Assembly (NCBI GenBank): GCA_030374765.1
Contig: JARGXX010000092.1
Span: 1,736,001-1,800,000 of the forward strand
Length of the DNA stretch: 64,000 bases
From: Agarophyton chilense
Lineage: Eukaryota; Rhodophyta; Florideophyceae; Gracilariales; Gracilariaceae
Direction: 5' to 3'
Of this stretch, positions 1 to 11,710 are shown one piece after another. Numbering within the stretch: position 1 is the first letter of the stretch; each line of letters starts with the position of its first letter. Made by a program: the position numbers and the translations under genes. The notes under the pieces are model-generated. The model worked only from the letters and a program-made list of their open reading frames with translations. It searched no databases and was not told where the DNA came from.

Positions 1-1265
1 TATATCCCTATAACATGCCACTTTATCTCCCTACGGATGATGGCAGTCAGTTTGTATCCAAATTCTTATCGCATGTTTGTGCTACCCTAGGTATCCAACT
101 TGTTACCACCACTGCATACCACCCGCAAAGCAATGGTCAAGCCGAACGCTTCAACCGTACCCTTCTGGACCGATTGGCACACTATGTATCGGAGCACCAA
201 TTGGACTGGGACGATTCTGTTGAACTACTGGTTTATGCCTACAACACGCACGTACACGCTTCGAAGGGGACCACCCCTTTTGATTTACCGTTAACGAGAT
301 CGCAGCCGCCCAATGCTGTTGACCTTCAGAAGTCCATTAAAACCCAGGATATAACTGAAGGGATGACTTCTACTTAGGCGACGCCGTACTCGCGCCGACG
401 CATTGGTAACATTATCCAATCGCCTGTGGCTGTACAGACCAAAGCCCAACGGCGCGACAAGGACAATTTCGACAAAGCCGTCTAGATCACACCTACCTTT
501 CTGAAAGGAGAATTGGTCTACCTGGACCGGCCACCGAAGGACTGTGATGACCTCGATGATACTACGCAGAAACACCTAACCCGGTCTACGGGACCATATA
601 AAGCTTTTAAGGCCAGTCAACAGACAATTACGATACAAATTGACGGCCTACAGGACACCGTGTGTATTGTTCGGGTTACAAGAGCTCCCAGTTCCCCCGG
701 ACCAGCAAATTCCTAGTCCCTTGGCCCAACGGAATCACCACGACCTCAAGTCGAGGCTCAAGTCCCCAAAGCTTCTAGGGCAATATCCGCGGACTTGACT
801 GTCCCCATGGACCCATAAGTCAATGCCAATGACGATGACTCATCTCTGCCAACCGACTCCGATGGATTCGCCCCTCTGGAGCACACTCTTCTTCCGAAGG
901 AGGAACACCAACAGGAACATGTTATTGAACGAATCATCTCCGCCGGTCGATGAGAAAATGGGATAATGCACTATCGCGTTCGTTGGTTTGGCTGTTCTCC
1001 CAAGGACGAAACTTGGCAAAATCCTGAAACCCTTACGGCTAATTTTATCGTCCGGCATTGGCGCAGAATAGGCCGCATGGAGCGCACCCTTCAGGAGGGG
1101 GCAATCATTGGTCCGAAAAGTCCCAAAATGCCCCCCAAACCGGCTCCCGACACGATGGTTCGTCGTAGCCCCCGCATCAGGAATAAGGTCAGGTCTTCGG
1201 CGACACCTGAAGAAGACCTGAGACGCTCTCAAGGTTGGACGACGTCCCGGGGCACGCACGTTTGA
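1..1265 (+). mobile_element. Ty3/Gypsy chromovirus remnant: integrase core, C-terminal region and chromodomain (3' part of pol)
   Basis: The frame at 15-377 carries the second half of a retroviral-type integrase: TDDGSQF around the second catalytic Asp, then YHPQSNGQAERFNRTLL with the catalytic Glu, then a YAYNTHVH and TPFDL region typical of Ty3/Gypsy. The frame at 513-716 continues with GELVYLDRPP and TGPYKAFKASQQTITIQ, the usual region after the integrase core. At about 920-1090 a chromodomain-like stretch is visible (VIERII, then HYRVRWFG, then ETWQNPETL), but it is split by an in-frame TGA near 951. Frames change between the three blocks and stops lie between them, so this is a dead copy. 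The 5' part lies left of the window. The chromodomain class (chromovirus) is an inference from this motif. Confidence 0.85.
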
Positions 1266-1418
1266 GAGTACAAGAACGACCTAGGGAAAGCACAAGCATC
1301 ATTTTATTTGACTAACTAGCAGAGGTATATCAGCCCTCACCATGACATCAGGGTTCGCGGAAGCGCTCTGAAGACCAACAGGACTCACGGGGGCGGCGCA
1401 AGAGTAACTCCGTCGTCC

Positions 1419-2018
1419 TCATTTGGAACCTGCAGGAGCGAAACCGGGACTAGGGTCACCCGAGGAGCCAACTGGATCACCAGAACCGGCCCCAGCGAGC
1501 CAAGCACGCTTCTTCGGTGGAGATTCACCTGAGGAACTATTGTCATCATCGGAAGCCTCCCGGTCAATCACATTTAGACCATACCGGGCATCCAAGTCGG
1601 CAGTAACCCTCTGGGACATCATTTGTGCGTTCTGCTGCAGGAGATTGACCATGGAAGTGTACAGATCTTGACGCTGTTGGACAAACGCGGAGTAGCGCGC
1701 CGAGCAACGCACCCAGTAGCAAGCTCCCCTCAGGACTGTCGCAATGTCCATCGAGGCATTAATGCCAACGGTACGGCAGACATGACGGAGTTCCGCGGCT
1801 GCAGCCGTGACCGAAGCGGAAAAATGCGGCAATGGAGAGAATGGCCCGATGTCGACGACCACAGTGGACGTGTGAGCCATCGGATCACGTACAGAACCCG
1901 CGGATTTTACAGTAACCTCTCCCGGAGAGAGGTCCACTAGGGCGACGGGCGGCATGTATGAGAGTTTATCCTGAGGAGCAGCACCCGGAGGAGCTGGAGG
2001 AGGGGAAGCGGTCGGCAT
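1419..2018 (-). CDS. Uncharacterised 199-aa ORF, antisense to and just beyond the gypsy pol remnant
   Basis: I do not recognise this protein. It starts at the first in-frame ATG (2018) and is open for 199 codons, far longer than other frames in this decayed neighbourhood. The N-terminus is Pro/Ala-rich, the middle (about residues 70-145) looks like a folded helical region with Cys and Tyr residues, and the C-terminus has an acidic-serine stretch (SDDDNSSSGE) followed by a basic PPKKR patch that could act in nuclear localisation. It lies on the strand opposite the chromovirus pol. It could be a gag-like ORF of another, oppositely oriented element, an accessory antisense ORF, or a small cellular gene. 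Nothing in the sequence decides this. Confidence 0.35.
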   Translation of the reverse strand: MPTASPPPAPPGAAPQDKLSYMPPVALVDLSPGEVTVKSAGSVRDPMAHTSTVVVDIGPFSPLPHFSASVTAAAAELRHVCRTVGINASMDIATVLRGACYWVRCSARYSAFVQQRQDLYTSMVNLLQQNAQMMSQRVTADLDARYGLNVIDREASDDDNSSSGESPPKKRAWLAGAGSGDPVGSSGDPSPGFAPAGSK

Positions 2019-5000
2019 CACAACATTGGACTCGACAGGAGTATTGACGCACTACACGGGTAGGATTAAGAGATCTTCACCAAAGGATTCTCCATTGGAC
2101 ATACCAGCAAGAACCAACGGCGTGGCTTCCAAATCAGGCTCGAAGCACAGGTAATCAAAACCAATGGCCTTCGGGTAATACTCAGGCATATGACGCCTCC
2201 GAATGACCGATGGTTGATTCCTCAAAGGCTTGGAGGGATAGGGAAGAGTGTCCTTCCGATCCTGCGGATGTAGCGTAATCGGCGTAAACGAGTGGGTATC
2301 GTGGTCTTACCAAAATAACCCGGGACTCTTGCTTGACTCTACCTTTAGGACATGATCCGAAAAGGCTTCGGCTTCCTCGACGGCAAAATGGGCCCCACGG
2401 ACGATATCCTGGATGCCCAGGTTCTTTGGGAAACGGGTCATGATGTCCGAGAGCGGAATGACTGACGTGAACCCGAATGGAGGAAGTACGCACCGTTATT
2501 AACGGCGGGCGACGCGCGTAGAGTCACTAGAGAAATAGCGGGGAATATGGAAAGCGGCGATGATCCCCTACCGGTGCGGATACAGTACCTTAGGTAAATT
2601 AATTGCCAACCTGGCGCCAAGGGTCAGCTAATACGCACTGGTACCTCCGAGGATGGTGGCGATGCGACGCCCCGTCGCGCCCACTGGTAACGAGAGCAAC
2701 TAACCCCCAGATTGGTCATAAGATGCCGACATGACGGACACGGCATCGCTCATGTCCAGGCCATTTGGACGCTGAGGATCACGACGTTTCGACCCCGAAA
2801 GCAAGATTGGAGGTTTAACTAGAGGTCTAATTAGAGCCAGACCCCCAGGAAGGTGTGGGGCAATTTGGACTTCGCCGTGACGGTCGAAACCTAAGGAAGG
2901 AGATATGTGAAGAAGCCAACATTAAGGCTGATTTCTGTAAGCCACCAAGGCCTGGGGTATCTTACAAACGCATCGTGGACTGCTCGACCTCAGATGGACA
3001 CATTTAGATGATTATTTTGTTTTATTATATTTAGTATGATAGAGTAGATTTACAGTACCAGTGAGATCCCAGCGCCTTGCCATTGATATTTACTTGGCTC
3101 GAGTGTCGCTTCTCCCTTAGAATCAGGTAGGCCCCGTTAGAATACTAAATTACCCACTTTGGTACATTAGTTCGACCAATTGGTCTTCAACCCATCATTT
3201 ACGCAGTTCTGGCCTGTTGGACTACGCAGTAAACGCCCGCCAAATACACAATATACTATGGGAGTGCCGCCGTTAAGGATACGAACATTAGGATCCGCTG
3301 TCCCACGCTAACTCAGGCTGAGACCAGTACGCTGACCCACCAATCATTGCGTTACAGCCCTAGTGAGCAAAACTATTTGCTTTTCCCAGTTTTCTTTGTT
3401 CCTTCACTCTTTTACGTTCTTCTACGCACTTGCAATGTTTTCTAATATATCACGTTTGCTATTGAGACAGGTCAGTGTTGACTCATTCCTTTCTGCAACT
3501 GCTTTCACCTTTTCGTCCTTATCGTTCCCATCGTACTAAAATTAGCTACCCGCAGACTGGAAAGTTTTGAAGCCGGCATCCACTAATTCTCCAGACGATT
3601 TTCTGCGCGATTAAGATCTTGACGCAGGTGAAGCACCGCCAGAGCTTCATGCAACAAAATCAATAACCCCCGCGCGCCGTTCTTGTTATATGATCCCTGT
3701 GTATTCAATTGACTTGGAAGAAAAACGCAGTATATCATTATCTTCATTCGGAGTCCCCAAACCAAGTATGACTACACCCACAATTATCCTCTTTTAATCG
3801 CTTTCAGAATACATGTAGCTACGTTTTCCAGCGTCATTCTCCATCAAGTCTTTGAAGTTGGAGCTTTCCGGAACGCTTCGCTTAAAAATTGATATTGGTA
3901 CTGAAGAAAGACTCTATAAACCATTCCAAAGAGCTCGCAGAGAAGACCCGTTTCGGTAAAATATTGGTGGTTTTCTGGGAGTAATCTCTTCGTCGAAAAG
4001 GTATTTAAAGGCCTCTTTTTGGGTTGAGGAGTCATCGTTAAATCTTTTCTGGATATTCATAGTCCAATTATTCGCAGAATGCTTTCTCACATGCATGCCA
4101 GAGCGGTTTAAGAGAATGCGTGACGCTTTCAGAAGTACTTACCTGCATTTCGGACCGTCGCGGTTTATAAAAACAAGACGAGAAAATTTAGATGACGGAA
4201 ATGTCTTCATTCTTATCTTTTTCTTCGCAGAATTCTCTCTGGCATTCTTCACAGATGTAGACTTCGAGCTCGTAGACCGCTTCCGAGAGGGAGGTTTAGT
4301 TTCTTGCTAAGGCCTCCCAGGTTTCCTTTTACTTCTTTGGCTTAACATGTTCCTCCAACGAACCACCAATTCTAGGTAGCGCTTGGCCATTTTGGTCGCT
4401 TCTGTCGCCGATCCCGTTGAACACAAAACTCAGGGCAGCCATGCAAGGTATAGCCCCCTTGCTTAAACGAGAACTCATCGTTTCTTGAATTCAGTGTACC
4501 CCTAATCTCTGTTTCTGAGTATCTCTCCAACACTGGATAGACCAAGTTTAACACAGCTTGTGTACATGTAACACAGTAACTGTGATATGAGAACTTTTCG
4601 AACTCCAATGGATGAAGTAAACTTCCTTCTTATATCCCAAAACTTGGATTTCTCCGCGCAAAGTAGTAACAGGAATGTTCCTGAAAAAAACGTGGTCCCT
4701 ATGAATATCTGAGTCTCTACAAACTCTTTGATGATGGGTTGAACTAGACGGAACAGATGGTTTAGTACTAACTTCTTCCAATCCTGAGTAGTGTTTTTAG
4801 TTCAAAGAGAAAGTAAAAACGTGGTTGAAAAGGGGGAGTGGTGCTTAGCGAATGCAGACGAAACGACTCCGGATGGAAGGAGAAGGAAAAAGAAGCATAG
4901 GTGGGGAGAGCTAGAACGTTGTTCGATTCAGGGAGCGATTCTAAAAAATTCCATGTTGGAATTTGGCCGTTTTCCTGGCCAAAAGTATCACACTATGCGT

Positions 5001-8000
5001 GACGTCCAGTGTTTCACATAGTACTCGAGTCAATAATCTTTGAATTGAAAAGTGCATACTTTGCCGATACGTAGAACTTCGGGAAACCTTTTTCTAAAGC
5101 ATCGAACACAAACTTTTCGCAACCGCGTTCTGCATCTAGCAAAACGATCTCCTTCCATGCCAAAGACTCTCCATTAGAATGGAACAATACGTGTGTGCAA
5201 CAGATAAATCTATCCTACATGGATTTTGTGGGTCACCGAATGCGTACAGTGTTCTAGCATTTCTGTATCACACATGTATAAAGTGCAAACCGAGTCTGCA
5301 ATTTCTATTCCATTGATGGCGTTGAAAGCCATAATGGCGCATTAGGAAATGTTGTGCAATGCACTTTGGTTGCTATGATAGAGGGGATGCGTTTCATGAC
5401 CTTTGACTATCTTCTAACACGGAATGGGTCGCAATATGAGTATGGCGTGTACTGTGAACCTAGAATGGTGGCCTCTTCATTACAGAATATTTTGTATAAT
5501 TCAGTACCAATTTTGGTAGACTTACAATGTCACGAGTGGCACAGCCCACGGGTGGGAATCTAGGTATTTATAGATATTTCCACACAGCCACTCTGTATTA
5601 CGGTGCTCAGTACAGACAAGCTCACGCTTGCTTCCCACTTTGTAAAGTGAACCCGTGTTCGGCACTGAATTGGTTCGCTTGCGCAACAGCTTCAACTCTT
5701 TCTGGGAGAAGCTTCCGTGTGTACGGCTTTGTTATCCAACTGATTCCATCCAGGAGAGCACTGCGGTGCATATTGTAGTGCAAAGCCCTCGGCGATATTC
5801 TGGTGTCGGATACTCATGAGTTAATATTGATACTTTCGTGGTGGATGCTCTACTTATGAGAGGAAAGTTATAGGATTTTTGGCGCTATGGTAGCGTGGTA
5901 TATTTAGAATGCAGGGACCCCCGTTATAATGGGTCCCCACATGAGAATAACATTAATTAGAAATGTAGTAATATAAGAAGTGGCACCAGATTTGTTTACT
6001 TAATTTACTTAATTAGTCTAGTGCCCACAGTAGAACAGTATTTGTGCTCCGACGATCTCGCCGTCCCCATCACCAAGTAAATTGGTACCGTGTGCTTGGC
6101 TCTAATTGTGACTGCCTTTGCAGGATTACTAATTCCTTCGGAGGGTATCCGCATTTCCATCGGTTCAGTTATCCCACCGACATCTCTTAAGGAGTGATTC
6201 GTACTACAATTTGTGTGTTTTCTTGTTTCTTTTATTCCTATATTTTACTGTATGGTACAGGTTTCTTCTCCGCCCCAGTATTGGGTTGTTACTTGGTTTC
6301 TTGTTATTTCCACTACTCCGTTGGAATTTTTCACTTTATTTATTCACTTATTTCCCCGTTTCAAGGGTTATCGGCATTGCTATACTACACTGCATGCTCA
6401 TTTCTATTCCCACTTCCGTGGCAAATCCTAAAGTCTTCGTGGAGTTATACCCACAGCTAGAAGATACGGAAGGCTCTACGCTGAGTTCCCCTAAGAAGTG
6501 AGCAAGGCTTCGAACACCTTGAGTGTCTTTTCCCTTCGTAGGGTACTTCACTACACATATCAACTATTGGTCTTTACGTTTATATGTTTTGTTATTTATT
6601 ATATATTTTTCACCGACCAGGTAAAACATCCGCCCCATTCTTAGGTTTTCTTGTTCTATTTCTCGCTCGTTAACAAATGTCCCGCCTATTTTACTTTGGA
6701 TTTTTCTCCTAATCTTCTTCCGCTCACCAGATTCACCGACACCGGTTCACTCTTTGTACGTCTCGGTATCGATTCATCGCACCATCTTTCGAAGCCTTTC
6801 TGGCCTGTTCTTTCAACGTCTTAGGTGTACCTGAATCTTCCGTGGACTTACACTCACAATTGTGGAGTCACGAGGGCTCTCATCTTTGTTTTGCTTGTCT
6901 TTTAGACTAGTTTTCGATCTTTTAATGAGGCACTTCCTGTCGCCAGGCATTTTTTTAACACAAAAACTAATCTAGGTTTGATATTTTTATTAGTTTTTGT
7001 GCTGCTTTTAATACTTTCAATAGCAACGAGAGTTACCCAAAAGTAATAAGTAGTAACTGTCAAGTAGTAATGGGTTTTAAGCTTCATTATTTAAGCTCAA
7101 GAAATCTATAAAAGAACAAATGTGTCTCCTTTTTTTCTTTGTGACGAGTCCAACCAACATTTGAAGCCCACAAACGTCAATTGTTTTTATTTTAAGCCCC
7201 ATAAAGCTTTATAGAGGTGATGCGTCTGCCGCCTAGGGTCCAGTAAAGCAACAGAAGCTGAAAAAGAAACTTCATTCATTATAAAAATCTGACGCAGTAA
7301 ATGAAGCTTATGAGGCGTTAAACGCTGTACATATCACCCCCTCTAATTAAAATATACCAGATGAAGCGCACTGGTCTTGAAAAGGAGTCGTTATGTGTTT
7401 ACGATCGATTTTGCCTCTTTCTAGACATCTATTACAGATTAAGCAGTCTTTGGTAGTTTTCAAAACTTTTTGGTGATCTGAAATATAACATTGAACAGAA
7501 AACTATCTTTCGTGGAGATGAATAACCTTTATTGAAAAAATCTAGCTTTGGGTATAAAGGGAATGCATTTTTTATTTCCTTTTTCGAAAACTTTGTAAGG
7601 ATTGAACAAGATCGTTTTTGGTTAATACAGAAGTGAGACGGCTGAAGAAATCTTTACACATTCGGAGTGTCTGACCCGAAGCCAGATTTTTTGATCCCTA
7701 GTGACTACTGACCCAAGTCTTTGGTTGTGTTGGTTTAAGAAGATCAAGAAGAAGAAGTTTACATCGGAATACTTTTATCTCATTTATCTATCTGGGCCGT
7801 TCAGAAACGATAAAGGCTTTTTTCTGCCGAGGTTTACTGTAAAGTTTGGCCTACAGCGTCACATTCAAAGATGGCGCCCAAAGAATTTTTGGAGAAAAGC
7901 AGGCACGAATTTTGGAGCTTTTTGCGTAGCAGGGAGCGTCATAGTCAGTTGGCACGGTTCCTGAGATTGTGCGCTGGAACTTACGCCGTGTTAATATATC

Positions 8001-8207
8001 TACGTACCCTTTGTAATTGTACCCTTTCTGTCTTTGGTCCGTTCATTTTGTAACCAAGCTTTCATCCTGCCTGCGTAGGCGTAAGGGAAGCCTATTGCGC
8101 CTCAGTAGTTACCCACTTCACGCTCAACACGGGAACAGGTCTTTGCACCCCGATCTGTTCTTCAGCCAGGCTAACACCGAAGACGTGAGTCACATATTCC
8201 TCAACCA
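2019..8207. other. About 6.2 kb without a supportable gene
   Basis: Only short open frames occur, none over about 105 codons and none with a motif I recognise. A pair of overlapping minus-strand frames at 4372-4781 could be one frameshifted remnant, but I cannot name it. From about 2940 onward the base composition is AT-richer than the genes to the right. The part nearest 2.0-2.9 kb may still be retroelement-derived because it adjoins the chromovirus remnant. No tRNA-like, satellite or CRISPR structure is visible. Confidence 0.5.
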
Positions 8208-11200
8208 ATGAACTGGTTTCGCGCAAGCAATGAAGAAGACAAGCCCAATAATTCTGCCATGCAGGATTCGCAATCCAACACAACGCCAAATGCCGACGAA
8301 CTGAGACGCCGCCGTCTGGCAAAGCTCGAGGCCGAGCTAGCGGCCGAGAAGCTGCGGAAAAAAGAGTTTGAAGAGCGAAAAGCCAGATGGGAAGCTGAAC
8401 AAAAGGCAAAGAAGGATGCAGAGGGCGCCGCTGTGGAAGCCACCGCATCAGATGCACAGATCTTACCTGCACCGATGCCCCAGAAAAGGGCTCAGCCGGA
8501 AGAAAAGCCGAAGCCCAAGCGCGCCCCGCCACCACTGCCAAGTGCTGAAGAGATGGCATCAAGGGCCATTGCGAGATGTCTTGGTCTGGCTCTTTCACCT
8601 GCGCAGGCCTCTGGTGAATCTCAGTACTATCGAGATCTTATTGAACAGCTACGAGTGGATTCAGGTGTTTCAGAAGGCCAACTCATTCTCTCTGTAGATA
8701 TACATGCGGATGATATCTTAATCAATCGTATTAATGACGAGCCGCAACCGTTACTTTATCTTTTCAAGTCGTTCACGCGATGTGGTCAACAGATGTCGGA
8801 TATACACTCTAACAGACGCCTCATGGGTGACGAACACAAAGATAGACGTACGCTCTTGAGCGAAGAAGTGTCTGGAGTTGAGAAACGAATCTTGACGTAC
8901 GCCGGGATGGTGCTAAACGGCGCGTTTATGGATTCTGGTAACGATTCCACTCCCTTCCTCACCTATCTTCTCAACGACACAGTTCCAGCAGGCTTTATTC
9001 GAGCGCTTTTAAACCGCTATTTAGAGGATGATAGTCCAGGAATGGATGATCTCGAACCAGTCTTTTTGGATGCCCTTAAGGATCTTCGAACCCTCGCCGT
9101 TTCGTCCTCATCCCTTTCTTCGAGCAGTTTCTTGAGGCCCTACAAGGCACTAGCCGCACTTTTGCACCATAAGGAGATTTGTAGAATATTGACTTCGGAC
9201 CCCTCCTTCTTACCGCAACTACATGGCAAGAATGCTCAACAAAGAATGCGCGAGTTCTCCTCAGTGTCGTATCTGTATCCTTTCTTTAAGATATCAGCCT
9301 TGCCCGGTTTGCCACTGCATATGCCGTCTCACTTTCCCGAGGACCCCTCTATAGCAACATCTATGTTCCCTAACCCGTCAATGCTGGATCGTAGGGAAGC
9401 TGAGGGGACCATGTTTTCATTGAGGTCGTCTCTTGCCGTAGCAAGGACAGTTCTGTATCAGATTTGCTTGTCGCTTTTCAAAGCTGGGCCAGAGGCGAAG
9501 AAGGCTATGCTTCAATGGTTTGGAACTGTTTGCAATGTGAATACTAAGCGAACCGCTATGAGCCCGGATCCGCGCGAGATTTCCGGCGACGGCTTCATGC
9601 TAAATGTCATGCACGTTCTACTAAAAATGAGCGACCCAATAGTCAATGGCGGCTGGAAAATGTTGGAAAAGATTGACCCGACGTATCCACAATCTACTCA
9701 CCGTATTGATTTCACTGATGAAACCAGACTCGCCGCGGACTCCGATATTCTGAAGCGGTGGTGGGTCGATAAGCGCAATGAGAACGCGCAAGAGTCTTTG
9801 ACTCGTCAGCTTGAAGTGGCAGCGCGTGAAGCGGGCATGTCGCAAAGTTCTCTGGAGGCAGGGCCCTCCAGTAGCGACATGCAGCCCGCTTTGACTGTTC
9901 CTTCAGAGTTCAATTTTGTAACTGAGTGCTTCTTTCTCGCTTTGCGCAGCATTCAACTGGGCTTTGTTTCTGTCGCAAATATGCATGATGAAACGATTAT
10001 GCGAACACTGCAGAGAATGAAGGAAGTTATCAGAGACATGGAAGCAGCAAAACAAAATGGTACGCTTGCGCCGACCCAAGAACCGCAATTGATGATGATA
10101 AAACGTAGATTCGATTCATTCTTGCAAATCAAGTATTGCTATGACGTTTACCTGAGAGATCCTGATTGTCTCACCTCGCTTCTCAGATTTGCGGCAGCCG
10201 ATGCAGAATGGCTTATGAAGAAGGTTCTCGCTCATCCAAAAAGGGAATCTCTGTTGCCACTTCCAGTACCGCCAGAACCAACATTTGCTTCGCTTCCAGA
10301 ACATGTCGTGGAGGCCATAACAAGCGTCCTACTCCAAGCCATTCGCACCGACCCACAAATTGTGGATGATAATAGCACTTTACTTGAAGACATTGTGAGC
10401 TTTTGTATTGTTGGCTCAGCCTCTCCGTTGCATATCAAGAATCCGTACTTGCGAGCAAAGTTGATCGAGTTCTTATGGTACATTTTCCCAAAAGGCCCCC
10501 CCATGGATGCTGAAGAGGATGACGACAGTTCTTATCAAAGAAATACCCCAATGGAGGCCTTGTTTGCTGGCCATAAGCTTTCAAGAGAGTTCCTTCCGGG
10601 AGCGATGTTCAGATTATACGTTGATGTAGAACACACTGGTTCTCACAGCCAGTTTTACGACAAGTTTTCTATTCGCTATCATATTGGGTCTATTCTAGAA
10701 TCACTATGGTACATTCCGGACTACAGGAAGTCAGTTCGGAAGGAAGCAAGAGACGAGACTAGGTTTCTGCGCTTTGTCAACATGGTACTGAACGATGCCA
10801 ATCACCTTCTCGACTCCGCTCTGGACGATCTCGAGCAGATCCATAATCTTCAGACCCTTATAGAAGGAAATTCTACGGAATGGACTTCGCTGAGTGAGGA
10901 AGAGAAATCAGAGAAGAGAGATCATTTGCAAAAGTTGGAAGGATCTGCGAAGAGCTACAATCAGCTGAGCAACAACAATGTGAAACTGCTTTGCCTTTTG
11001 ACCGATGACGCCGTGGTTAGGAGAGTCTTTTTGAGACCTGAAATGGTCTCCAGAATCGCGGAAATGTTGAACTATCTTCTGGACAGACTGTGCGGCGAGC
11101 GCCTATCAAATCTAAAAGTTGCAGAGCCGAAAAAGTATCTATGGAAACCAAGATTGCTACTTCGACGAATTTTGCAGACATACATCCACTTTAGTGGAGA

Positions 11201-11633
11201 ATCGTCCTTTGCGACTGCCGTTGCACGAGACGGGCGCTCGTATCAAGCAGGTTTGTTTGCTAGAGCGATTCGAATCGGGAAGAAAAAAGCTTTGCTCACA
11301 GCACCAGAGGCACAGAAATTGGAGGAATTGGCAGATGACGCGGCGCGAGCGTACGAGGAAGACAACCAAGAAGAAGAGGAGCTCGGAGAAATCCCCGATG
11401 AATTCCAAGACCCTGTGATGAGCACACTGATGAGGGACCCTGTTCGCTTACCAACATCCGGAGTAGTTATGGATCGCTCAGTTATTTCGAGGATCCTTCT
11501 GAGCGATAAGTTTGATCCTTTTAATCGCAAGCTGTTGACTGAGGACATGCTTGTCGAGGCAGTTGATCTCAAGGGTAGGATCCAGGACTTTATAAATGAA
11601 AGGCGAAGGGAAGCTCGAAAGCGAAGAGAGTAG
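8208..11633 (+). CDS. UFD2: Ubiquitin conjugation factor E4 (U-box, UFD2/UBE4 family)
   Basis: This 1141-aa intronless protein is a full-length UFD2/UBE4-type ubiquitin chain elongation factor (E4), a family that works with CDC48/p97 to extend ubiquitin chains on substrates bound for the proteasome. Residues about 30-75 form a charged coiled-coil opening with the DELRRRRLAKLE motif seen at the N-terminus of UBE4 proteins, followed by a Pro/Lys-rich linker. Residues about 120-1040 are the long helical UFD2 core. The last 81 residues (1061-1141) are the U-box: DEFQDPVMSTLMRDPV, then LPTSGVVMDR, then DPFNRKLL, ending in a basic tail. The ATG at 8208 is the first in frame and begins the conserved N-terminus. 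It converges on RPL3, with only 77 bp between the stop codons, so the two 3' UTRs probably overlap. RPN6 and a SENP8-like protease lie nearby, but there is no sign of co-regulation. Confidence 0.95.
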   Translation: MNWFRASNEEDKPNNSAMQDSQSNTTPNADELRRRRLAKLEAELAAEKLRKKEFEERKARWEAEQKAKKDAEGAAVEATASDAQILPAPMPQKRAQPEEKPKPKRAPPPLPSAEEMASRAIARCLGLALSPAQASGESQYYRDLIEQLRVDSGVSEGQLILSVDIHADDILINRINDEPQPLLYLFKSFTRCGQQMSDIHSNRRLMGDEHKDRRTLLSEEVSGVEKRILTYAGMVLNGAFMDSGNDSTPFLTYLLNDTVPAGFIRALLNRYLEDDSPGMDDLEPVFLDALKDLRTLAVSSSSLSSSSFLRPYKALAALLHHKEICRILTSDPSFLPQLHGKNAQQRMREFSSVSYLYPFFKISALPGLPLHMPSHFPEDPSIATSMFPNPSMLDRREAEGTMFSLRSSLAVARTVLYQICLSLFKAGPEAKKAMLQWFGTVCNVNTKRTAMSPDPREISGDGFMLNVMHVLLKMSDPIVNGGWKMLEKIDPTYPQSTHRIDFTDETRLAADSDILKRWWVDKRNENAQESLTRQLEVAAREAGMSQSSLEAGPSSSDMQPALTVPSEFNFVTECFFLALRSIQLGFVSVANMHDETIMRTLQRMKEVIRDMEAAKQNGTLAPTQEPQLMMIKRRFDSFLQIKYCYDVYLRDPDCLTSLLRFAAADAEWLMKKVLAHPKRESLLPLPVPPEPTFASLPEHVVEAITSVLLQAIRTDPQIVDDNSTLLEDIVSFCIVGSASPLHIKNPYLRAKLIEFLWYIFPKGPPMDAEEDDDSSYQRNTPMEALFAGHKLSREFLPGAMFRLYVDVEHTGSHSQFYDKFSIRYHIGSILESLWYIPDYRKSVRKEARDETRFLRFVNMVLNDANHLLDSALDDLEQIHNLQTLIEGNSTEWTSLSEEEKSEKRDHLQKLEGSAKSYNQLSNNNVKLLCLLTDDAVVRRVFLRPEMVSRIAEMLNYLLDRLCGERLSNLKVAEPKKYLWKPRLLLRRILQTYIHFSGESSFATAVARDGRSYQAGLFARAIRIGKKKALLTAPEAQKLEELADDAARAYEEDNQEEEELGEIPDEFQDPVMSTLMRDPVRLPTSGVVMDRSVISRILLSDKFDPFNRKLLTEDMLVEAVDLKGRIQDFINERRREARKRRE

Positions 11634-11710
11634 CTGGCTTGCAAGGTAGACTAGTAAAATCTCTATATACAGAAAAGAGTTGAGTAAACACGTCCAACAA
11701 CAGGACAGCT

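Noticed and set aside
4130-4160. U1 snRNA-like 5' end (TACTTACCTG)
   Set aside because: Only about ten bases match; no U1 stem loops, Sm site or proper length follow.
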